64,000 nt of DNA from Catonia carolina (taxonomy: Eukaryota > Arthropoda > Insecta > Hemiptera > Achilidae): NCBI GenBank assembly GCA_035578175.1, contig JAQMRL010000008.1:61064541-61128540 (forward strand). The letters are read 5' to 3'. Of this stretch, positions 1-11,325 are shown in pieces (within the stretch, counting starts at the first letter, position 1; every line of letters begins with the position of its first letter). The position numbers and the translations under genes were made by a program. Below the pieces are notes generated by a model. That model saw only the letters and a program-made list of their open reading frames with translations, did no database searches and was not told where the DNA came from.

Positions 1-1289
1 TAGACCTATATATTTGATAAATTATAACAATCAGAAAACTGCGACAAATTGAACGGACACAAGTACTGAACGATGATAATCGTTTGAAATTGAATTTGTA
101 AAGCTTTAAACAATAAAATACATAATAAATTAATACATTCAAGAACAAATTACAAATGTAGTGAAGGTTTATGTTTATTACTTCAATTTTAATATATCCG
201 TTAAGACTATTTTACTCCTTTCACTAAAAACTTACGATGTTACTTTATTCTAAATTTTAGGAAGTCGGAGTACGTTTAAAGAGCATTTGTTGTAAGATAT
301 TTTAAGAGGTCTCAAGACAGAATGCACATTTCATTAAAAAATACTCTTTAGTTCCCAATTACAGTTTTGTCTATTAAGGAGTTAGATGGTAGGCCTAATT
401 TGATAAAAATCCGAAAGGAATTATAGTAAATTCCTTTCAAAAAATTTGTAGTTCTACATTTTTCAACTGTGTAATCGTCGTTATAGCGAGTTTCGTAAAT
501 ATGGTTGTAAGTTGTTTTTTAAGTTATTAAAGAAAGTATCTCAAAAGAAATTGGAGTAAACCGAGGAAACGTATTGGGCTTAATACAACTTAACGTACGG
601 ACAGATTACAAACTGTAGGGTTCCATGAAGATATACAGCTGTATAGTGAAAAATCTGGTGTGAAACACTTACAGTAAATAAGTTTTGAAAACTGGATGTC
701 AAAAAAAACTTCCAGAAATGTTTACATTCGTTAATGTGATCTAGAAAAGGCGGTAAACGACACAAAAAAGATTTCATAAATGATTTGCATTGATAAATTC
801 ATTAAGTGTGCATCTACCAACAATAGTAATAAAAAAAACTAGTAACTTTTAACGCTGAATTTGTGAACTGAATATCAATCAGGACAAAGAATATTTACAA
901 CTCAACCAAACCGGAAATGATTATAGACTGAAGAAAGTCTTTATAATCTAAATTTAAAAACTGTTATATAAAAATTCATTTAGTGCAATACAATAAATTA
1001 TTTTCAAATAAATTGTATGTATATTGTAATTAAATGAATACAATACTTCTATTCGGAGTTTATGAATTGTTCTGTCGATTATAAAAATAATTAATTTATT
1101 TAAAATAATAGCAGACGAATGTATGTTACGATTGTAAATGAAACTGTCTGTAGCCTACTTATTTGAAACGTAATGCAACGTTAAAGCTTGTAAAGCTACG
1201 GAACATGACCTACAGCAACTGGCAATATGTTTTATATAAGCGTTGTACTTAAATTATGGTTAAATATAATTAACAGATTTTTTTGTAGC
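1..1289. other. AT-rich stretch, no gene seen
   Basis: No coding similarity, tRNA-like box or recognisable repeat terminus was found on either strand. The only open frames are short and lack compositional support. The base composition is strongly AT with many A/T runs. Confidence 0.6.
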
Positions 1290-1296
1290 TTTAATA

Positions 1297-1505
1297 CCGG
1301 AATCTGTACACTATTGACAACCAACTAAGCTGATCGCTACTTTTATTTTAACTTCGGCTATTAGTAGAAACGAATTTTAACCAGGACAACCTACTGAAAT
1401 TTATTCAAAATGGCAATCGGTAGTTTGGCATACGAAAATACTGGCCAAAACGGTGTTACTTATGTTTTACCAGCTAATTGACTGGGCTGTCCCGTGGGTT
1501 TCCTT
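1297..1505 (+). repeat. Family F dispersed repeat, copy 1
   Basis: This stretch has diverged similarity to 26505-26755. Both contain CTGTACA..A.TGACAACCA, a GAATT..A..A.GAATTT-like centre, and TTTTACCA.CT.ATTGACTGGG near the 3' side. No coding potential or terminal structure was seen. The relationship rests on patchy matches, so the family is tentative. Confidence 0.4.
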
Positions 1506-1671
1506 ACAGAAAAAGCTTACTTTTAGATATGTCCGTAACCTAAAATTACTAGAAATTACTCGTAGTAATTACTGTAGTACTGTAAATTACTAGTACGAAT
1601 AAATTTTTTAGGACACAGTAATGTTTTGTTAAATATAATAAAAGACCTTATTCCTTGCTATTTAGAAAACC

Positions 1672-1735
1672 CGTCTAATTCGAAATTTTGGTTATCCGAA
1701 ATTGGTCGCCCCAATTATTTCGATTAACCGGGAGT
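1672..1735. repeat. Possible pogo/Tigger-like terminal fragment
   Basis: A short segment carries GGTTATCCGAAATTGG and a facing TTTCGATTAACCGGG. The 'TTATCCGAA' motif is typical of pogo/Tigger-type terminal repeats and resembles 31910-31992. No second terminus or TA duplication could be placed, so this may be chance. Confidence 0.25.
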
Positions 1736-1797
1736 TCACTTTAGATTATAAATTTTGGTGTATTAAAAAGTAATGAAATAATTTAATTAAATTAATA

Positions 1798-2141
1798 TGC
1801 CCATAACAGAAAGTTGGAATGTTAAATTATTTGCACTCATTCTGTTAGTTGCAGGGCTAAAAAAAATTGTTCTGTTTCTTATCACATGGTCAGACAATTA
1901 AATGACTGATTCATTTAAGACAGAAGAGGTAGAGGTGTAAAAGACATAAATCAGAGTTATCTCCTCTAAAAGTAATGAATTTCATTATATAGCCCTATAG
2001 TGAATGAAGTGAAGGTGTAATTTGCAGAGTGGAAAATATATGCTTTTCAGAGAGCCCGGCATGCTGATAAGCGTATTTTTTTACTCAGTGAGGAAGGCAA
2101 TTGTAAACCAGCCTTTAGGCTGATAACCTAAACAACAACAT
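1798..2141 (+). repeat. Family A interspersed repeat, internally deleted
   Basis: It starts with TGCCCATAACAG and ends in GGCTGATAACCTAAACAACAACA, the family A 3' end. Compared with full copies (for example 14488-14884) it lacks about 50 bases before the 3' end, where the CACCTCACTCCTCG block should lie. Non-coding. Confidence 0.8.
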
Positions 2142-3640
2142 ATTAATACGCACAATTCTATCCAGAAAATTGGTACGTTAATCCAAAAATATTATATTAT
2201 TAGAAGATTCTCCAAAAATCCTCTGGTCGAAAATAATAATGGACTGTATATTTTAAGAAAATAAGAAATATAAGCCAAGCGAATGCAAGAAGTAAAAGTT
2301 ACAACATCCGAATAAATTTCCTCAGAAAATAATAAAATTACATTATATTTTAGGAAAAAATATAAATAATTACAGTAACAAAAATTACAATACATATTTA
2401 AATGGGCAAAAATAATTATACAACCTAAAACTTAGGGTGAAGCGCATTTCAGACCCTACCATTAGACGTAATAATTCACAACATACTGACCACCCACAGG
2501 TTAAAATTATGGACTACACCTACAAAAGACTCCCTCCTAGATAAACAACCTAACTCATCATTATTGTACGTACAAGAATCTCTATAAAAAAAATTGTATT
2601 TTTGTTTTCTTTCATAGAATCTTTTATTTTACTTTTCTATAGAGACACTAATGATACCCGAAAGTTACATTAGTCCATTATATATTGTAACAAAATGTTT
2701 GAAATGTAGTATTCACAGATTTGGTACGAGCTTGCTTATTTTTTCATAACTTTAAAACATGAATACGATGTTCCTCAATTGTGTATATATCAAGGCCTTC
2801 GAATAAGTTTTGTATGCAGTTTTTATAAGTATACTTTTTAGAGATTTTTATTTTTTTATTTTCTTAATCAGAAATAATTTTTATCTTAACTACGATAGTT
2901 AATTCAGAGCTAAAAACTAACAAAAGAAGTTAACGATTTGATTGCCTTAAAAACCCCAGAGGTAAACGCACCAGACAATTATTTACTAACGTGAACTTTA
3001 CCTTCAACGACTAATCTAACTAACCAAGTGTATGACTCAACAGTTACATTTTCTTCATAAAATAATTGTTTCTTGTAATTAACTCAACTCATTCGAGCCT
3101 ATTTTTTCAAGTCTTATTTCATCCTTTATCTTGTCTTTCTAGTTTTTGTTTATTCATGTTCCTTTACACCCACTTATTTGTACATTTTCTTTTATTTAAA
3201 AGCTAATTCCAGTTTAAAGTAGTAACGGATTTATTTAGTTATGGTTCTTTTTATTGTTTCAGACATTTTTACAACACTTTTTAACTTATTTTTTCATAAC
3301 CTTTACTTTTTAACATGGAGTTTTATCAAACATCATTCATCATGTAGTAATCTTCCAAACCTTCATTCTTGAGCACAATTTTTTCTTCTACATTCTACTT
3401 GTCTTTGAGTATCTTATTTTCTACATTTCTTGTATGTACCCCACTAGCCTACTTTTTTACAAACTAAAAAACAATTTTAATTCCTTCCTTTTACTATTTA
3501 TTTTTTTTTAATCCCATTTTTTTACCTGCCCATGCAAAAAACGTGTGAAGAACATTTTTTGTGCCTCTCCCAAAGAGCTTTAATACCATGTAGCTAAAGT
3601 TACCCTTAACCCACCAGGTTGCTGAGAAAACTAAAAAAAA
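2142..3640. other. Intergenic, AT-rich, T/C-rich part
   Basis: No gene is recognisable. From about 3090 to 3560 the plus strand is unusually pyrimidine-rich, a texture also seen in the antisense LINE remnant at 24790-25290. I could not find LINE protein motifs here, so I leave it unassigned. Confidence 0.5.
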
Positions 3641-3800
3641 CTCAAAATCATACCTTCAAATTTCAAATTTTGAAACTTCAGATCTTCGTAATTCAAACAT
3701 CAACCTAAAACTTTCAAACCTTTAAACTTCAAAACCTTAAAATTTTAAAATTTCAAACAACATCTTTATACTTTCAAATCTTTAAACTTCAAATTATTGC
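3641..3800. repeat. Degenerate TTCAAA-type simple repeat
   Basis: The words TTCAAA, TTCAAATTT and CTTCAAAC recur every 8 to 15 bases over roughly 150 bases. This is low-complexity sequence of microsatellite origin with no fixed period. Confidence 0.6.
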
Positions 3801-4100
3801 ATCCACCCAATTCCTTTGAAAGGTGAACTTCCATGGTTCAATAATATTTATTAGAACTTCCATGGTTCTGATCCACTTGAATTCTGCTCCACCTGCCCCA
3901 CTGATGCGACACACAGATAGAATGACAAGTGTTTTTCTATAAAACTTATCACCTACCATTATGATTTCGTCAAGTATTTCATCACGTTTATTTTTGCGAT
4001 TTGCGGTCACCTACGATGAAGTCCACTGCTGCTAAAGAGTTCCATTGAGGTAACACCATGCCACGTACTCATATTAGCAAGCCAGTACATCCTTCTACTA

Positions 4101-5059
4101 CAGAGTAATTTTTTAGTCATGTTAACCAATTGTTAATGTCTGGTAATTTTTTTTAAAAAGAGAGGGAAATTTTGTTTTGTGACACGAAGTTGGTAGCCCT
4201 ACTCAATCGGTATAGATACGGTATTGTGAGTTGATTTTGCTTGAGCTGTGTAAAATTTGTGCCCTTTCCGGTCGTGTTATGAACAGAATGTCTTTTACCC
4301 TAGAACAACGGGTTTCATTCTTGAACAATATTTTGCTACGAAATCGTACGCAAGTGTGAAAAATTCATCCCAAATTCGAGTGTTTCGACAAATAACCGTT
4401 GAGATGGATCCAAGCTTCATCACTAAAGAACACTGTTTGAAATTTCGATTACACTTATCATTTACGAAAGACCTGAACTAACGGCAATATTGCAATCGCT
4501 TGTTTAAATTTTGAGGCTGAACTCTTGGACTAATCATAGGCGATACGGATACAATTTCAAGTTTTAGCAGATTTCTGAACACTCGAATATGACAAACCAA
4601 CTTGCGAGGAAAGTTTTCGTAAACTTTTCCGTGGAGAACATGGCAATCGTTTTTTTACATTCTCTAAAACGTCATCTGTCAAGAGAGTTAGTCGACCACT
4701 ACGTTTTCTGTCGCAAACACTACCTGTCTCTCGAAATCGGTTTGTTAGTAGAAATTGACATTTTTTTCTAGTGGAGGAACACCAATTTGAAATGATTTTT
4801 TTACACTCGCGTACGATTTCATAGCAAAATATTGTTCAAGAATGAAAACCGGTTGTTCTAGGGTAAAAGACATTCTGTTCGTAACACGGCCGGAAAAGGC
4901 ACAAATTTTTCACAGCTCAAGGAGAATCAACTCACACTGCTGTATCTATACCGGTTGAGTAGGGCTACCAACTAAGTATCACAAAACAAAATTTCCCTTT
5001 CTTAGAAAAAAATTACCAGACAATAACAATTGGGTAACAGGACTAAAAAAATCACTCTG
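4101..5059 (-). mobile_element. Fold-back mariner-like element with ~280 bp inverted arms
   Basis: The outer ~280 bases are inverted copies of each other: 4101-4385 reads like the reverse complement of 4775-5059, beginning CAGAGTNATTTTTT on both sides. Read on the minus strand from 5059, the element carries the 5' end of a Tc1/mariner-superfamily transposase gene, running through the helix-turn-helix region to the first catalytic Asp motif. It then switches into an inverted copy of its own 5' end. It is therefore a truncated, snap-back derivative that cannot make a complete transposase. TA lies just outside the left end; a matching TA on the right is not exact. Confidence 0.75.
4383..4873 (-). 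pseudogene. Truncated mariner-like transposase
   Basis: Translation from the ATG at 4873 gives an N-terminal helix-turn-helix segment (LEQ.VFILEQYFA.KSYASV) typical of DUF4817-type transposase starts. After a frame break come ETGSV.DRKRSGR, a segment with SPRKSLRKLS and GLSYSSVQKS, and finally FFSDEAWIHLNGY, which holds the first Asp of the DDE/DDD catalytic triad. The order matches Tc1/mariner (IS630) transposases. The ORF is broken by frameshifts and at least one stop, and the remaining catalytic residues are missing because the sequence switches into the inverted left arm near 4383. This is a dead gene. The assignment comes from motif recognition only. Confidence 0.75.
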
Positions 5060-5765
5060 CATAAGGTTTTAGTACTCAATTTTAAAAACTACCGGGTAAA
5101 TTTAAGGGAACATTAAAATTTTGAAGATATATGTTTCAGTCTGAAATATGTTTTGAAATTCAGGAAGAAGGTTCGGCTACATTTGTATCTTACTAAGGAA
5201 CCTACTAAAGCTGGATAAAAATAATTTCCATACAAACAACTTTGTAGTTTGGTCAGACACGTGCATTGGATGATAACAATTAAAGAAGGAATAAAATAAT
5301 TTAACTGATAAACAATAAGACACCTGTCTTATACGTATGTGTGTTACAATACTTTATTAGATAAGGCACTAACGAGTATTGGATAGGAAGGGGGGAGGGA
5401 GATGAGGGTCTACCATATAAGATTCAGAAGGTTACGCACGTGTCTAACCTGTTACTTTAGGTAAAGAAAACTAAGTTGCTAAGGTTTGGGCTTCTTAAGT
5501 AACTTGTAATGAACTTGCATGTAAAAAATAAGAATATTTTCTTATCAACGTTAGCTGTGCAACTTTATATTATCAATTTAATAAATTTTCCAATTTTGCT
5601 CTTAGATATGTTTTCACAACTCTTTCAGTTAATATTATACCTAAATCATAATATGCTACCAGTTTAACTATGAATATCGACGAAGATTTAGTATTTAAAA
5701 TAGAAGGTACAGAGGTTTAATTGGCATTACTTAAAAGTTATCATTTTTAATGTAATATATTTTTA
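5060..5765. other. Intergenic, no gene seen
   Basis: AT-rich sequence with one short G-rich patch near 5388-5410. Nothing coding or repeat-like was recognised. Confidence 0.5.
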
Positions 5766-6152
5766 TGTTGTAGTATAGGTCATCAGCCGAAACGCTGGTT
5801 TGAACCTCTAGAGGCTTCACTAAATAAAACGAGGAGTGATGTGGTTTACTATTGCCTTCCTCACTGAGCGGAAAAGTATGCTTATCAGTATCCCAGGCCC
5901 TCTGAAAAGCCTCTACTTTCCACCCTGCAAATTATACCATCACTTAATTCACCAAAGGATCTGATTGTATAATAAAATTCATTACTCTCAGAGAAAAGAA
6001 CTCTGATTAGTGTCTTTTACACCTCTATGTTATTAAATGCTTCAGTTATATAATTGGCTGACCTTGTGATAAGAAACAGAATTATTTTTAGTAGCCCTGA
6101 AACTAGCAGATCGAGAGCAAAAAATGTAACACTCCACCTACCTGTTACGGAT
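5766..6152 (-). repeat. Family A repeat, near full length
   Basis: Reverse orientation. The 3' end appears first as GGTCATCAGCCGAAACGCTGG and the 5' end last as CACTCCACCTACCTGTTACGG. All internal blocks are present. A long AAC tail is missing. Confidence 0.8.
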
Positions 6153-7496
6153 AGAAAAAAATCCTTTTTATATTTTTCCTATTCCTAAAACAGTCCTATT
6201 TCTTATTCCTATTAATATTTTTCCTATTCTTAAAAAAACTCCTTTTTCTTATTCCTATTTAGAAAAATGTCTATTAATGTTTTTGTAACTACCGAAAACC
6301 AAGGGGTAGACCAAGAGTGAAATAGATGGGTTCAGTTATGGATAAATTTAGAAAAAATGCCATTGCAGTGACAAACCAAAACATTTAATTACGAATAAAT
6401 GAATACAAAATAAAAACACATAAATCAAATAAATCTAGAAAGCAGATTTCTGAAATGTTCACCAACACAACTAGAGTATAAAATTTGAGAAAAAACGGCG
6501 TAGATCAGCATGCTTGACTGCACAACGTAAGAATCTTTGACATTGATGGATCTAGAATTTACTTGAGAGGGCACAAGTGTCTAGAGAGGAAAATGCTGGG
6601 AGTCTAGAAATCTTCATAAACATTTTTGTTCATACCACTGATTTTTGAAGCCATTTGATTAAGATAATTTTGAATTTTACTGTTGCAACGTAGGTTTTCA
6701 AGGAATATGTAATTTTAGGCTACCAAAAATTTTTTGAGTAGATAAGCCACATTTCAGGGATCTGCTTGATCCACCATTGATGTTTAATTCCCAACCATAT
6801 TTTCAAAATGACTAGGTTCGATTACCCACAGTAGTTGCTAATGACCAAGCTGTTGACGCGACTTTAATATACTGAAAACCGAACTTTTAATTTAGAAATA
6901 ATAACTTTTCATCTGTTGAAAAACCATAATCAACTTTTCGAGTAATACAAATACGACACTTATGCTAAATCTACTGAAAATGTTACTGTCATTATTTACC
7001 AAGAGGTAAAACATTTAAATGATTAAAACCCAACGAAAAAATCAAAAATTTAAACAGGATATTTTAATAGAAGTTTGAACAATAAGCTTAAATTTAGAAC
7101 CATTAATGTTTTTTGAAATTTAAATTCTTACTTTACAAAAGATCTGGGTATACAAGATCATAATTATTTATATTTTCAGTTTCTTGAATTCTACAACAAA
7201 CTATTTCAATAATAAAATTTTTAATAAAAATAATGTAAAACATAATATACTAAGATTGAATAAATAGCCTACTTAGTTGGAACTACTCATTAATAAAACC
7301 CGTAATTAATAAATTAAATAGAGCTTAACAAGATTATATTTCAAGAAAACTAGAACATAAGGAAAGGAAAAATACATACTACATAATATGAAAGGTAACT
7401 ATTAAAAAAATATTAAACACAAAAAAGTAATACTGATTAACAACGAAATGCTACTTCATTACGTGAATTCTATAATTAACAATGATTAAATATACC
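6153..7496. other. Intergenic, one SINE tail scrap
   Basis: AT-rich sequence with no gene. At 6831-6868 lies GTTGCTAATGACCAAGCTGTTGACGCGAC in two adjoining blocks, a scrap of the 3' tail shared by SINE families B and E. Just 3' of 6153 are short repeats of TTCCTATT..TATTCCTAT. Confidence 0.5.
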
Positions 7497-7652
7497 GCCT
7501 CCATGGCATAGTGGTTAGCGCGCTACCGTTCAAAGCGCAAAGTCCTAGGTTCGATTCACAGTTGGAGTCTGGCAATTATTATAAGTCAAACCCCACCGTC
7601 CCATAACCACCACATTCGCTCATGACCAAGATGTTGATGCGATTTTAAATAA
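7497..7652 (+). repeat. Family E tRNA-derived SINE
   Basis: The 5' part resembles a tRNA: GGCATAGTGGTTAGCGCG fits an A box and GGTTCGATTC is a B box, about 35 bases apart. The tRNA-unrelated body ends in CTCATGACCAAGATGTTGATG followed by CGA and a TAAA-type tail. This tail is also found on family B and on the LINE at 22840-23290. The acceptor stem does not pair, so it is not a functional tRNA gene. Internal pol III promoter boxes are inferred from position. Confidence 0.75.
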
Positions 7653-7801
7653 ACTAAAAATAGTTACGTGTTTTCTTTTTCCTCCTTGCTGGTTCACCTT
7701 TAAGGAGTAAGTTAATGGTGAGAATTACTGAATTTCTGATTGGTGGCAATTTTAAAAATAGTCATCTATCATTTTCCTTTGTCCGTCCGTCACACCCAGA
7801 T

Positions 7802-9050
7802 GTCAGAAACTACAAGAGATAGCAAAAACGGGTTCCGGATTCGTAATCTACATAAAAAGTTAGTGGGCCTAAATTGAGTTTGAAGTTCCGATTTTGACCG
7901 ACAGTGGCCCAAAACCGGAATTCAAGAAATCAAAGTCAGAAACTACAAGAGATACCAACAAACTCTTTTCGGATTCGTAATCTATACAAAATATAGTAGG
8001 TCTGGATGGTATTGAAGTTACGGTTTCAACCGGAAATGGCCCAAAATCGAAAGTCAAGAAATCAAAGTTGGGATTTGGAATCAAAAATAGTGTTATTCGA
8101 TTCCTCTTTAAGACTAGATACAGAAATCATTAGGTCTGAAGTTCGGTTTCGACCGAAAGTGCCCAAAACCGGAATTCAAAAAAATCAAAGTCAGAATCTA
8201 CAAGAGATAGGAACAAACGGTTTCGGATTCGTAATCGACACAAAATATAGTGGGTCTGAATTGTATTTAAAGTTGCGGTTTCTACAGGAAATGGCCCCTA
8301 AACCGAAAGTCAAGAAACCAAAGTTAGAATTTGGAAACCAAAATAGTATTATTCGATTCCTCTTAAAGACTAGATACAGAAATCATTGGGTCTGAAGTTC
8401 CGGTTTCGACCAAAAGGGGCCCAAAACCAGAAGTCAAAAAATCAAAGTCAGAAACTACAAAAGATAGCAACAAACGGTTTCCGGATTCGTAATATACATA
8501 AGAATTTAGTGGATCTAAATTGAGTTTGAAGTTCCGGTTTTAACCGATAACGGCCCAAAACCGGAAGTCAAGAAATCAAAGTCAGAAACTATAAGAGATA
8601 GCAACAAACGGTTTCCGGATTCGTAATCTACAAAAATTAGTGGGCTTAAATTGAGTTTGAAGTTCCGGTTTTGACCGATAGTGGCCCAAAACCAGAAGTC
8701 AAGAAATCAAAGTCAGAAACTACAAGAGATAGCAACAAACTGTTTTCGTATTCATAATCTACAAAAAATATAGTGGGTTTGGATAGTATCTGAAGTTGCG
8801 GTTCCGACCGGAAATGGCCCAAAACCGAAAGTCAAGAAATCAAAATCCGAAATTACAAGAAATAGCAACAAACGGTTTTCGGATTCGTAATCTACACAAA
8901 ATATAGTGGGCCTGGATTGTATTTGGAGTTCTGGTTTCGACCGCAAATGGCCCAAAACCAAAAGTCAAGAAATCAAAGTCGAAATTTGGAAACAAAAATA
9001 GTGTTATCGATTCTTCTTAAAAAGTAGATACAGAAATCAGTAATGGTTTC
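7802..9050 (+). repeat. Satellite array, ten ~125-134 bp monomers of two types
   Basis: Monomers begin near 7802, 7936, 8068, 8191, 8324, 8448, 8582, 8713, 8846 and 8979. Two types are mixed. Type 1 starts TCAGAAACTACAAGAGATAG and continues GGATTCGTAATCTAC. Type 2 starts GAATTTGGAAAC.AAAATAG and continues CGATTCCTCTTAAAGACTAG. Both share the second half (GAAGTTCCGGTTTTGACCG...GGCCCAAAACCGGAA..AAATCAAAG), which contains an inverted repeat TTCCGGTTTT/AAAACCGGAA. The order is 1-1-2-1-2-1-1-1-1-2. Short open frames across the array come from the repeats and are not genes. Confidence 0.9.
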
Positions 9051-9165
9051 GATTCCCGGTTAGGGTCTAAAAGATATAACATGATAAAATGTACCGTATC
9101 GGTTTCACAACGTACAGTAGTCGCTGATGACCAACCCTTTTATGCGACTAAAAATTTCAAATAAT
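9051..9165 (+). repeat. Family E SINE, 5'-truncated
   Basis: It begins inside the B box region (GTTTCGATTCCCGGTTAG) directly after the last satellite monomer and ends GTAGTCGCTGATGACCAACC.TTTTATGCGACT. The tRNA-like 5' half is missing, replaced by the satellite. Confidence 0.65.
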
Positions 9166-9780
9166 ATTATGAAATAAAAAAACCGATAAATACTTCAATT
9201 GTCAACAAATTCCATAAAAACACAACACATGATTTGTAAGTGGAATAATACAATGTAGAATAATGCATAACAATAAAGCACGTATTTATGATTTCAACAC
9301 AGATCGTAACATGCTAATTTATGCTTGTAATAAAAAATTTCTCATCATGTTACATGCATACATATTAAAGAAATAACTACCTACAAATAAAAAAGTATCG
9401 TTGAACATAAAAAACGAATGTAATAACTGATAAAAATGCATATACACTTTCTTGGAATAATAAAAAAGAATCAAGAAAAATTTATGTCAATATAATAAAA
9501 TAACATTATTATATCAATAAATAATCTACATTTATATTTGAAGTAAACCTTTACGATACTAGGTGTAAATTAAGCAATAAACACTATAATATTTTTACTC
9601 ATAAAATTTAAACACATAAAAATTAATTTGCAAATTAATCATGAAAATTTACGTTATTCTATCAATTATGAATGCCTATTATAAAGATTACAATGTGCTA
9701 ACATTATTCAATGTAAAAATTATTATTTTGAATTTAAATTTTTACAAACGTAGAAATCAAATTCATAATAAATTATTTAA
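9166..9780. other. AT-rich intergenic, nothing recognised
   Basis: A/T-rich sequence with no open frame of interest and no similarity to the repeat families in this window. Confidence 0.6.
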
Positions 9781-10095
9781 TCCTTAATGTGTGTACGTTG
9801 CGATTTTTCTAAATTTAAGAACAATAAGCAAACACGTGACCCAATGAAATGAGATGATAGGTATGACGTGTAAATGAGGTGTTTTTGTACAGAGCCAGAC
9901 CGACCATTCCTGAGAGGGTATGGTTAATCAAACCCCCAATCATCAAAGTACACAGCTAACCACTGTCTGGTATTTAAATTCGTTTAAAAGCAACTCCCAG
10001 TACTAGAATTTGAACCAAGGAAACTTCGTCTCGGAAAATCCCTTTTAAACAGCTGACTCACGGCGACGAACCGCTAGTCCATCCCGGTGGGTTAA
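9781..10095 (-). repeat. Family C tRNA-derived SINE, near full length
   Basis: Reverse orientation. The 5' end is at the right (complement of CATCCCGGTGGGTTA), followed by the tRNA-like stretch with CAGCTG and a B-box-like GGTTCAAAT. The 3' part carries the blocks shared with 18243-18557 (CTCTCAGGAAT, TGTACA, CATTTACAC, TCATTGGGTCA). Mildly diverged. Confidence 0.75.
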
Positions 10096-10335
10096 ATGTA
10101 TTAAGGCAAACTTTGTAAGAAAAATGACCAGTGAACGAACAATAGAAGCGGGCACCAGTTAAATCGCTAAGCAAGTCGTATATAAACGGGAAGTGTACTT
10201 GCAAGGTTGATAGGAACGTGCAGTGAAGCATATTGTAAACGTCATTTTACATACGTATCGTGACGTCACAAGCTAGTATTATTTGGTCGCACAGACACTA
10301 GTTCTCCAACAAGCGCAATACAACCAACCACGAAC

Positions 10336-10620
10336 TGACGCAGTTGTTAACAGGGTATGGTTGCTTTGGGGCATATTTGATGAGGTTCAAACTTAATGAA
10401 GTGCCGAAATGTCGACGGTGCGACAGTGAAGAGGAGGAGTCCATTGCGCATATTTTTGAAAGATGTACCTATTTTGGCCTCGACAGAATGGAGACATCTG
10501 AGAAAATAGGCGTTGCACAGTGGATCCCAGAGAGAGTAGGTGCAGCGATGCTGCGGAATGAGGAGAGCTGGAAGTTGGTCACTCGGATTGCGGAGAGGTG
10601 ATCGAGAGACTGCGGAGGGA
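10336..10620 (+). pseudogene. R1-like LINE ORF2 C-terminus with CCHC knuckle
   Basis: The frame reads QLLTGYGCFGAYLMRFKLNE, then CRRC followed nine residues later by HIFERC (a CX2CX9HX4C knuckle), then W...ERVGAAMLRNEESWKLV and ERLRREE after a stop. R1 and related LINEs end with exactly this kind of cysteine-histidine motif after the RT domain, and the 'L.G.G.F..YL.RF' lead-in is typical. An in-frame TGA ends the frame at 10599-10601, a few codons before the expected end. The reading frame is otherwise intact over 86 codons. The RT itself is absent, so no activity is possible. Confidence 0.75.
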
Positions 10621-11049
10621 GGAGACATCTGGAGATCAGCGGGATCGCCCTCTCCCACAGTAAATCAATCCTGTCCCGATCTCAGAAAGTAGGCATACTA
10701 ATTTCCTGAGCTGGTGATGAAAGAGATGAATGAAAGTGAGAGAGTGAGTGTTGGTCAGTGACAGCGAGAGGGCAATTTAGTTAGCTACGGTTCCCTTCCA
10801 CGCCCCGCTGACAGATTGTAAATTTTTTAACCCGACATTTCCCTGGTAGTATTATATAAACAGTTCCGAGGGTGGTGGAGGGTTCTTTGCTGATGTCGGA
10901 TCAAGTGGCCAGGCGGCGGGTTTTTGGTTGGTAGACTGTTACGGCCTCCTAAGGGCTGAACGAGGACGCCTCAATTGAGTCCAACACTACTTCCCCCATC
11001 GTGAGGGAGTGAACATGAGTTTTTCTCGCCGTCTCGGATAGAAAAAAAA
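10336..11049 (+). mobile_element. R1-clade LINE, 5'-truncated 3' end
   Basis: The last part of an ORF2-type protein (see the pseudogene here) is followed by ~430 bases of GC-richer 3' UTR and an A8 run at 11042-11049. The UTR includes GGCCTCCTAAGGGCTGAACG and CCATCGTGAGGGAGTGAAC just before the A tail, an arrangement I associate with arthropod R1-like elements. The 5' end is lost. The unassigned 10096-10335 separates it from a family C SINE. Confidence 0.75.
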
Positions 11050-11104
11050 CACAATACACTGTGCAATCATTCCAAACAAAATTTTTTACTATGATTATAA
11101 ATTT

Positions 11105-11325
11105 TATACGGATTTGAATATACTACAAATTGGTTACCGGTGTACTTCGATGGTTAGGGTTCAATTAACCATACTATCTCAGGAATTTTTGGCCTGAGTC
11201 TGTACAAGATTACACCTCATTATACATCACACATACCATGCTCATCTCATTGTTTAATGGGATTATTGTTTGGGGGGGCTTATTGTTCTTAAAGTGAATA
11301 GTTTGCAAAGAAAACACTTTAAGAA
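11105..11325 (+). repeat. Family C SINE, 5'-truncated
   Basis: It matches the 3' two thirds of family C (TTATACGGATTTGAATATA, GGTTCAATTAACCATACT, CTGTACAAGATTACACC, CTCATCTCATTG). The tRNA-like head is missing. It lies 55 bases after the R1-like LINE poly(A). Confidence 0.75.

Noticed and set aside
580..777. 65-codon minus-strand frame
   Set aside because: No motif, no conservation evidence and typical chance length for AT-rich DNA.
4257..4481. 74-codon plus-strand frame as a gene
   Set aside because: It is the left arm copy of the transposase start running into antisense sequence at the fold-back junction.
7497..7570. Possible tRNA gene
   Set aside because: A and B boxes are present but the acceptor and anticodon stems do not pair, and SINE-type body and tail follow.
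7869..8961. Open frames of 69-129 codons on both strands
   Set aside because: They lie entirely in the satellite array and repeat with its period; no protein family is recognisable.
10347..10658. 103-codon minus-strand frame
   Set aside because: Antisense of the R1-like ORF2 C-terminus, whose CCHC motif explains the sequence.
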